A stretch of DNA of 22,144 bases from Nautiliaceae bacterium (GTDB taxonomy: Bacteria > Campylobacterota > Campylobacteria > Campylobacterales > Nautiliaceae). Positions 16,346 to 22,144 of this stretch are shown in pieces. The notes under the pieces are model-generated. The model was not told where the DNA came from, did no database searches, and saw nothing but the letters and a program-made list of their open reading frames with translations. Location: contig JAMOSM010000171.1 of NCBI GenBank assembly GCA_027063075.1, positions 1 to 22,144 of the forward strand, in the 5' to 3' direction. A program made the position numbers and the translations under genes. Position 1 is the first letter of the stretch. The number at the start of each line of letters is the position of its first letter.

Positions 16346-16430
16346 AATTATTGTTTTGATATTTAAACTTTTAGCTATATACTTTATAAGTAACTATATC
16401 TATTTTTTATCTTTAATTTTAGAATAATTG

Positions 16431-16439
16431 TGCTAAAAT
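16431..16439 (+). promoter_or_regulatory. ilvD: extended -10 promoter of ilvD
   Basis: TGCTAAAAT gives a transcription start near 16446, only about 15 bases before the ilvD ATG and just ahead of its AAAAAAGGA ribosome site. This leader is too short for an attenuator or T-box. Confidence 0.55.
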
Positions 16440-16459
16440 AGCAATAAAAAAGGATTATA

Positions 16460-18148
16460 ATGAGAAGTGACGAAATAAAAAAAGGATGGCACAGAGCTCC
16501 ACACAGAAGCTTACTTAGAGCTTGTGGATTAAAAGATGAAGATTTTGATAAACCTTTTATAGGAGTTGCAAATTCTTTTATAGAAATAATTCCTGGACAC
16601 TTCTTTTTAAATAAATATGCAGAAATTGTAAAAGACGAAATCAGAAAAAACGGATGTGTTCCTTTTGAATTCAATACAATCGGTGTAGATGACGGAATTG
16701 CTATGGGTCATGACGGAATGCTTTACAGCCTTCCAAGTCGTGAAATTATCGCAAACTCAATCGAAACAGTTATGAACGCTCATAAACTTGACGCACTTAT
16801 CTGTATTCCAAACTGCGACAAAATTACTCCCGGAATGGTAATGGGAGCACTTAGAGTAAATGTGCCGACTATCTTTGTAACAGGCGGTCCTATGAGAGCC
16901 GGACATCTTCCTGATGGTACTCCGATTGATTTAGCAACTGTATTTGAAGGAGTAGGAAAATTTGAAAAAGGTGAGATTGATGAAGATAAACTTTACCAAC
17001 TTGAATGTTTAGCATGTCCTGGGGGAGGAAGCTGTTCTGGTATGTTTACAGCAAACAGTATGAATACACTTATTGAAGCTATGGGAATAGCTCTTAAAGG
17101 AAACGGAACTATCTTAGCCCTTACACCTGAGAGAGAAGAGCTTTTAAGAAAAGCTGCAAAAAGAATTTGTGAAATAGCAAAAGATGAAAAATTAACGGAA
17201 CAATACAAAATAAAAAACATAATAAATGAAAAAGCAGTTCATAACGCATTTGTAGTAGATATGGCAATGGGTGGAAGCTCTAATACGGTACTTCACATGA
17301 TGGCAATCGCAAAAGAAGCGGGAGTTGATTTTGACCTGGCAAAAATAAATGAAATAGCAAAACATACTTCACATATAGCAAAAATTTCCCCATCTCTTCA
17401 GACAATACATATGGAAGATATCCACAGAGCCGGTGGAATGAGCGCGGTTATGAAAGAAATCAGCAAAAGAAGCGATACGATTCTTTACCTGGATAACCCT
17501 GTAATCGAAGGCGGTACGGTAGCGGACAGAATCAAAGACGCCAAGGTTAAAGATTATACGGTTATTCATCCGGTAGATAACCCTTATAGTGAAGTTGGAG
17601 GTTTAGCGATACTGTTTGGTAACCTCGCTGAAGAAGGATGCGTGATTAAAACAGCGGGAATTACAGGTGAGAGAAAATTTACGGGTAAAGCGGTTTGTTT
17701 TGATTCTCAACAAGAAGCAATAGAAGGAATTACCTCAGGAAAAGTAAAAGAAGGCGACGTGGTTGTCATCAGATACGAAGGTCCAAAAGGAGGACCTGGT
17801 ATGCAAGAGATGCTGGCACCTACAAGTCTTATTATGGGAATGGGACTTGGTGATAAAGTAGCTCTAATTACTGACGGTAGATTTTCAGGTGCGACAAGAG
17901 GTCTTAGCATCGGGCATATTAGTCCTGAAGCGGCTGAAGGTGGAATGATTGGACTTCTTAAAGACGGAGACATTATAGAAATTGACGTGGATAACTTTTC
18001 TATAAATGTTAAATTAAGCGATGAAGAAATTGAAAAAAGAAAAAAAGAATTCACTCCGCTTAAAAAAGAAGTACCTGGACGCTGGCTGAAACAATACAGA
18101 GCCCTTGTTACAAACGCAAGCAACGGCGCCATCTTAAAAGCCGACTGA
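16460..18148 (+). CDS. ilvD: dihydroxy-acid dehydratase
   Basis: IlvD dehydrates 2,3-dihydroxy-isovalerate and 2,3-dihydroxy-3-methylvalerate to the 2-keto acids that give valine, leucine and isoleucine. The 562-residue protein is full length. Cluster ligands Cys119 ([11 protein letters not shown]) and Cys192 ([11 protein letters not shown]) and the metal-binding VDDGIAMGH (76-84) are present. Where [2Fe-2S] enzymes have a third cysteine (TPCN), this protein reads IPGH (44-47), as in E. coli IlvD, so an oxygen-sensitive [4Fe-4S] cluster is likely; this fits an anaerobic or microaerobic organism. The ATG at 16460 follows AAAAAAGGA. It stands outside any ilv cluster in this window. Confidence 0.97.
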   Translation: MRSDEIKKGWHRAPHRSLLRACGLKDEDFDKPFIGVANSFIEIIPGHFFLNKYAEIVKDEIRKNGCVPFEFNTIGVDDGIAMGHDGMLYSLPSREIIANSIETVMNAHKLDALICIPNCDKITPGMVMGALRVNVPTIFVTGGPMRAGHLPDGTPIDLATVFEGVGKFEKGEIDEDKLYQLECLACPGGGSCSGMFTANSMNTLIEAMGIALKGNGTILALTPEREELLRKAAKRICEIAKDEKLTEQYKIKNIINEKAVHNAFVVDMAMGGSSNTVLHMMAIAKEAGVDFDLAKINEIAKHTSHIAKISPSLQTIHMEDIHRAGGMSAVMKEISKRSDTILYLDNPVIEGGTVADRIKDAKVKDYTVIHPVDNPYSEVGGLAILFGNLAEEGCVIKTAGITGERKFTGKAVCFDSQQEAIEGITSGKVKEGDVVVIRYEGPKGGPGMQEMLAPTSLIMGMGLGDKVALITDGRFSGATRGLSIGHISPEAAEGGMIGLLKDGDIIEIDVDNFSINVKLSDEEIEKRKKEFTPLKKEVPGRWLKQYRALVTNASNGAILKAD

Positions 18149-18164
18149 CCCTCTTTTCTTTTTT

Positions 18165-18173
18165 TGATATACT
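18165..18173 (+). promoter_or_regulatory. possible extended -10 upstream of the GATE protein
   Basis: TGATATACT lies in the 43-base gap after ilvD and would start transcription near 18180, about 12 bases before the ATG. It suggests the downstream gene need not depend on ilvD readthrough; no terminator is seen in the gap. Confidence 0.42.
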
Positions 18174-18191
18174 TTCTAAAAAGAAACTTAC

Positions 18192-19031
18192 ATGAAAAAT
18201 TTTATAAATCAGGCACTTAAAACAGCTCTTTTAATAATAAAACTTGTAATACCTTTTTATCTTTTAGCGGATATTTTAATTTATTTCGGGATTTTGCAAA
18301 AAATATCTTTTATTTTTGAGCCCATTACTTCCATTATGGGATTAAATCCCGAAGTTTCATTATCAATTGCCACAGGAGTGCTTTTTAATCTTTACGCGGC
18401 GATAGCTTTTGCTGCTCCTCTTGGGCTGACTCCATATGAATGGACAATTCTCGGGCTTTTTTTGGGAATTGCTCACGCACTGCCTGTTGAAAACGCTATT
18501 ATGAAAAAACTTGGAATGCCTCACTGGTATTCCACTCTTCTTAGAATCAGTGTAGGAATAGTGGCAGTTATTATTTTTAGAGTGCTTCCTATTCACATAG
18601 AAGGTAAAACGCTCCAAAAAGAGATAACACTTCCTGTTTATAATTCTTTTTGGGATATGCTTGGAAACTCTTTATACAATGCTTCGGTTTTAGCTTTAAA
18701 AATTATTATTTTGATTACCGTTATTATTGTCGTTATGCACTTTATTAAAGAAAAGCTATTCAAAAACAAAAATCTTAGCGCTCCTTTTTCAATTATTACC
18801 GGAATAATTTTAGGTATAACTTACGGAGCGGGGATTTTGATAGCCGAGAAAAACCGTCTAAGTAAAAAAGAGCTGCTTTTTATCGGCACGTTTCTTATGA
18901 TAGCCCATTCGCTAATTGAAGACCCTCTTTTGTTTGTAATTTTCGGAGCCAATTTTTGGGCACTGGTCATTATAAGAGTGATTTTAGCTATTATTGTTTC
19001 TTATCTCGTTGTAAAATCTTATAAACTATAA
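18192..19031 (+). CDS. membrane protein with two GATE (nucleoside-recognition) domains
   Basis: This is an integral membrane protein of 279 residues with about eight hydrophobic segments. It resembles the GATE/nucleoside-recognition family (PF07670) related to SpmA/SpmB, YjiH and the FeoB core; transport substrates of such small members are mostly unknown. Two halves repeat: FLGIAHALPVENAIMKKLG (90-108) and FLMIAHSLIEDPLLFVIFG (234-252) share FLxIAHxLxE spacing, implying an internal two-fold repeat. The ATG at 18192 has only a weak ribosome site (AAAGAAA). It follows ilvD in the same direction but may have its own promoter, and converges with the AMMECR1-family gene 12 bases away. Confident in the fold class, not in the role. 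Confidence 0.72.
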   Translation: MKNFINQALKTALLIIKLVIPFYLLADILIYFGILQKISFIFEPITSIMGLNPEVSLSIATGVLFNLYAAIAFAAPLGLTPYEWTILGLFLGIAHALPVENAIMKKLGMPHWYSTLLRISVGIVAVIIFRVLPIHIEGKTLQKEITLPVYNSFWDMLGNSLYNASVLALKIIILITVIIVVMHFIKEKLFKNKNLSAPFSIITGIILGITYGAGILIAEKNRLSKKELLFIGTFLMIAHSLIEDPLLFVIFGANFWALVIIRVILAIIVSYLVVKSYKL

Positions 19032-19032
19032 A

Positions 19033-19060
19033 TAGAAGAAGAATTAATCTTCTTCTTCTA
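19033..19060. terminator. hairpin between two convergent genes
   Basis: TAGAAGAAGA (19033-19042) and TCTTCTTCTA (19051-19060) form a 10-bp perfect inverted repeat around an 8-base loop that contains the minus-strand stop codon. No T-run follows on either strand. It may also be a by-product of the GAA-rich code for the acidic tail EVEEED, so termination is tentative. Confidence 0.35.
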
Positions 19061-19616
19061 CTTCTATCGCCTGATATCTGTAAATTGTCGGATGAAATTT
19101 CAGACAATCTCCAGGAAGCCCTGCTTTTAAACATAAATGAGCAAAAAACAAATCAAAAACAGGTAATTCTTCCCATACAGCCGGTAAAAAAGTCGCTTGA
19201 TGGTTTCCAAGTTGTAATATCACACCATCAACACCTGGTCTTATTTTTCTTCTTAAATCATCAATATCTTCATATTCCACTTTTTCAGGAATAGTAAGAA
19301 CACTTACTTCGATTTTTACTCTATCAAATTCTTCAGGTGTTAGCGGTGGAAACCTCGGGTCTTCAAAAGCAGCGGCTTTTGCATTTGCTATCACATCATC
19401 AATCAACGGACGATATGGAAGAATAGAACCTATACATCCTCTTAAATTACTTCCTCTTGGTTTATCTTTTAGTTTAAGCGTTACAAATGTTGCTCTTTTT
19501 TCTTCAAGCCAAGGATATCTACTGACCCATTCGTCTCTATCTATTAATTTTTTACCTTCAAACTCTTCTAAAATAGAAAGTCTTGCAAGCTTTGGCAAAA
19601 TTTTATATTGTTCCAT
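19044..19616 (-). CDS. AMMECR1 family protein (AmmeMemoRadiSam protein A)
   Basis: This is a 190-residue soluble protein of the AMMECR1 family; the exact biochemical role is not established. The hallmark LRGCIGS is at 58-64, followed by DVIANAKAAAFEDPRFPPLT (74-93), both typical. In many prokaryotes this domain accompanies a Memo-like protein and a radical-SAM protein; neither is adjacent here. The ATG at 19616 has one of the best ribosome sites in the window (AAGGAGGGG). A strong -10 lies 25-35 bases upstream, between this gene and the stop of the upstream signalling gene. Confidence 0.93.
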   Translation of the reverse strand: MEQYKILPKLARLSILEEFEGKKLIDRDEWVSRYPWLEEKRATFVTLKLKDKPRGSNLRGCIGSILPYRPLIDDVIANAKAAAFEDPRFPPLTPEEFDRVKIEVSVLTIPEKVEYEDIDDLRRKIRPGVDGVILQLGNHQATFLPAVWEELPVFDLFFAHLCLKAGLPGDCLKFHPTIYRYQAIEVEEED

Positions 19617-19641
19617 AATCCCCTCCTTAAAACTTTTACCT

Positions 19642-19650
19642 ATTATATCA
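19642..19650 (-). promoter_or_regulatory. extended -10 promoter of the AMMECR1 gene
   Basis: The minus strand reads TGATATAAT between the stop of the PAS-GGDEF-EAL gene and the AMMECR1 start, giving a leader of about 20 bases. Confidence 0.6.
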
Positions 19651-19657
19651 TAAATTT

Positions 19658-22144
19658 TTAGTCAATGCCACTAAAGTTTTTAAGAAATTCTTTCATTTCA
19701 TAAAGCGGCATAGGCTTAGCTATTAAATAGCCCTGCACAATATCACATCCTAAATTTTTAAGCATATCAAGCTGTTTTTTTGTTTCAACACCTTCTGCTA
19801 TAGTTTGCAAACCTAACTCTTTTGATAAAGTAATGATAGTTTTTACTAAAGCATAATCTTTTTTAGAAGTTACAAAATTTTTAATAAAACTCATATCAAT
19901 TTTTAAAATGTCAAAATCAAGCTCTTTTATATAAGTAAAAGTAGAATATCCTGTCCCAAAATCATCAACAGCTATTTTAAAGTTTTTATTTTTTAAAATA
20001 TTAAATACTTCCCTTGTATATTCAATATCGCTTGCGATTTCTCTTTCTGTCATTTCGATAGTTAAAGGATAAGAGGTTTTTTCAAAAAATTTAGAAATAT
20101 GCTCTTTGTCTTTAAATGAATGAGCGGAAAAATTAAACGAAAGAGGAATTTTAAGTTCTTCTAAATAATAAGGTATTTTTTCATACATCCTCTCTTCTAT
20201 GAATTTTATAAGACCGCTTCTTTCTGCATAATCTATAAAATAATAAGGAGATATTATTTTATCTTTTTTAACAATTCTAATTAATGCTTCAGCACCTACA
20301 ATTTTTTCAGAATTCAAATCATAATACGGTTGAAAAAAATATTCAAACTCATCATTTTCTAAAGCTTCATTTATTAAATTTTTAGCTTTTATTAAATTCT
20401 CCATCTCTTTTTTAATAGCATCATTGTAAAATACAAAACTGTTTTCACCATCTTTTTTTGCATATTCAAGGGCAATAGAAGCTTTTTCAATCAACTCATT
20501 TATATCTTTAGCATCTTTTTTATAAACCGCTATTCCTATATTTACACTGATATTTTCTAATTTTTTAATTTTTAAAATAAATTTATTAATAATATTATGA
20601 AGTGTATCTAATGTATCAAATTTAATCAAAATCCCAAACTCATCACTGCCCATCCTAGCTAAAATATCATCCTCATAAAAAATTGCCTGCAAGAATTCAG
20701 CAAATTTCTTTAGAAGAAAATCTCCATAAACATTGCCTTTTACCTGATTAATAGCTTTAAAATTTCTTATATCTATTAAGATTACAGCAAAATTTCCATC
20801 TTTTATGATTCTGCTTGATTGAATAATAAAACCTTTTCTATTTAAAAGCCCTGTTAATTCATCCTTTATTAAGGAGTCTTCAAGTTTTTTCTTTTCCGTA
20901 ATATCCATTCCAAGTGCAACAAAATATAAATCACTCTCAACCTCAACAGGAATTATTTTAAGCTTTAAATAAAAATAATCACCTGATTTACTCTTTTCTA
21001 TAAACAAATCTTCAAAAATTTTTTTATTTCTAATTGTTTCATACATTTTTGCATAAAATTCTTCATTATGGTATTTAGAATTAAAAATACGCGGAGTTTT
21101 TCCTATTATCTCATTTTTAGAAAATCCGCTTAATTTTTCTACCACATCATTAGCATATAAAATTTTACCGCTCTCATCTGTAATTAACACCCATTGATAG
21201 CTTTTTTCTATTGCCTCTTTTAAAATTTTAAGAAGCATTGTATGTTTTATATGATTGTCTGCATATTCAATAAGGCGCTTTAGTTTTTTATATTCATCTA
21301 TAATTTTTTCACTAAATTCATTCTTATATTTATAAGATATTACCAGCTTACCGCTCTCAAAAGGAATATAAAGACAAGAACCGTTTAGTAAAATCTTTAT
21401 ATCTTTAAAATCTAAATCTATATTTTTCCCATATTCAAAATTCTTATGTTTAATATATATACTATATCCAGTTTTTTCTATAGTATTGATAAGACTTTCA
21501 AAAAAATCCTTTTTAGCAGAATACCTTATAACATGCTCGCTAATTTCATCTATGATTTTAGAAAAAATTTCTCTTTTAACAGATAAAGTAATATCAACAA
21601 GCAGGCTCATACCTGCATATCTACCCTTAAACAATACCGTATTTGTATAAATATTAAAAAAAAACCTTTTATTTACATAAACAAACTCTACTTTTTCCCT
21701 TGAATAGAAAAAAGGCTCTCCTTCTTTTCTTTTTTGAATATAAGATATTATTTCGTCTTTAGATATGTTTTTAATTAAATCAGCTAATGAAATCTTTCTT
21801 ATATCTTCACATTTAATTCCTAAAACATCACAAAAATAGTTATTTGCATATAATATATGGTCCCTAAAAATTAACAATCCAACATTACGAGAGTTTTTAA
21901 GCCTATCAACAATAATTTCATACTCTTTTTCACGACTTATATTTTCATTAATTCCCACACAGTAAATTTTATTTTCATCTTTTCTTAAAAGAGTGATTTT
22001 TGCCTTAATAAAAGCAATTCTTCCATCTTTTGTATAAAACCTATGAACAAATTCTATATATTTTTTGTTTCCTGTTGCAAGTTTATAAAGCTCATTTATA
22101 CTTTTTTTAAAATCATTATCCACCATATTTTTAAAAATAAATTC
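19658..22144 (-). CDS. PAS-PAS-GGDEF-EAL signalling protein, N terminus cut off
   Basis: This is a c-di-GMP turnover protein, cut by the window edge: the frame stays open past the ATG at 22126 to the last base, and the first visible residues are already inside a PAS-like domain. Numbered from that ATG: PAS-like regions at about 1-68, 75-185 and 300-412, GGDEF at 420-570, EAL at 580-822. The GGDEF site reads GSDEF (493-497), the RxxD inhibition site is absent and the usual ND is NQ (460-461), so cyclase activity is doubtful. The EAL domain keeps EAL (613-615), Glu691, Glu694, DDFGTGYS (721-728), Lys742, Asp744, Glu778 and Gln798, so it is probably an active phosphodiesterase hydrolysing c-di-GMP to pGpG. 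No membrane helix is seen in the visible part. Confidence 0.92.
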   Translation of the reverse strand, partial: EFIFKNMVDNDFKKSINELYKLATGNKKYIEFVHRFYTKDGRIAFIKAKITLLRKDENKIYCVGINENISREKEYEIIVDRLKNSRNVGLLIFRDHILYANNYFCDVLGIKCEDIRKISLADLIKNISKDEIISYIQKRKEGEPFFYSREKVEFVYVNKRFFFNIYTNTVLFKGRYAGMSLLVDITLSVKREIFSKIIDEISEHVIRYSAKKDFFESLINTIEKTGYSIYIKHKNFEYGKNIDLDFKDIKILLNGSCLYIPFESGKLVISYKYKNEFSEKIIDEYKKLKRLIEYADNHIKHTMLLKILKEAIEKSYQWVLITDESGKILYANDVVEKLSGFSKNEIIGKTPRIFNSKYHNEEFYAKMYETIRNKKIFEDLFIEKSKSGDYFYLKLKIIPVEVESDLYFVALGMDITEKKKLEDSLIKDELTGLLNRKGFIIQSSRIIKDGNFAVILIDIRNFKAINQVKGNVYGDFLLKKFAEFLQAIFYEDDILARMGSDEFGILIKFDTLDTLHNIINKFILKIKKLENISVNIGIAVYKKDAKDINELIEKASIALEYAKKDGENSFVFYNDAIKKEMENLIKAKNLINEALENDEFEYFFQPYYDLNSEKIVGAEALIRIVKKDKIISPYYFIDYAERSGLIKFIEERMYEKIPYYLEELKIPLSFNFSAHSFKDKEHISKFFEKTSYPLTIEMTEREIASDIEYTREVFNILKNKNFKIAVDDFGTGYSTFTYIKELDFDILKIDMSFIKNFVTSKKDYALVKTIITLSKELGLQTIAEGVETKKQLDMLKNLGCDIVQGYLIAKPMPLYEMKEFLKNFSGID

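Noticed and set aside
17707..18132. 141-codon minus-strand frame opposite ilvD
   Set aside because: A shadow of the strongly conserved IlvD coding frame, with no ribosome site or recognisable domain.

Overview
The window is AT-rich, gene-dense bacterial DNA with short intergenic gaps. SerS, the IlvD type, LivH/LivM and ThiG, together with serS being followed by a large TPR membrane protein, suggest a Campylobacterota (Epsilonproteobacteria) chromosome. A thermophilic Nautiliales-type organism (Nautilia, Caminibacter, Lebetimonas) is my best guess. This rests on gene content and style; there is no rRNA here to prove it. I found no complete tRNA, rRNA, CRISPR array or insertion sequence.

Positions 1-1660 look like the edge of an integrated element. 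A 70-bp tandem repeat carries paired GTGCAA boxes. It is followed by a P4-type tyrosine integrase on the minus strand, whose leader has a 12-bp tandem repeat and a degenerate tRNA/tmRNA 3'-end-like sequence (possible attR). Next, on the minus strand, come a diguanylate cyclase gene that appears broken by two frameshifts and its upstream partner, a membrane-anchored alpha/beta hydrolase (1750-3320).

Positions 3394-8935 hold one minus-strand operon: a branched-chain amino acid-type binding protein, two hairpins, an unusual degenerate flavodiiron-like/GGDEF-like fusion, livH, livM, and thiG (thiazole synthase) overlapping livM and ending in an intrinsic terminator. No livG or livF ATPase is present.

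Divergently, on the plus strand, serS and a TPR membrane protein form one unit. A Bax-inhibitor-1 family protein, a stand-alone ThiD2-like protein and an MsbA-like ABC exporter form another. Converging on these from the minus strand is a cellular T4 Rnl1-type RNA ligase with all recognisable nucleotidyltransferase motifs. From a shared divergent promoter region starts ilvD (plus), followed by a twin-GATE membrane protein. The window ends with two minus-strand genes: an AMMECR1-family protein and a partial PAS-PAS-GGDEF-EAL protein.

Two themes recur. One is c-di-GMP: three GGDEF-family genes, of which one is frameshifted, one is degenerate and one is GSDEF with an intact-looking EAL domain. 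The other is amino acid and thiamine metabolism (liv genes, ilvD, thiG, ThiD2-like). The most unusual loci are the degenerate sensor-like fusion inside the liv operon and the RNA ligase.
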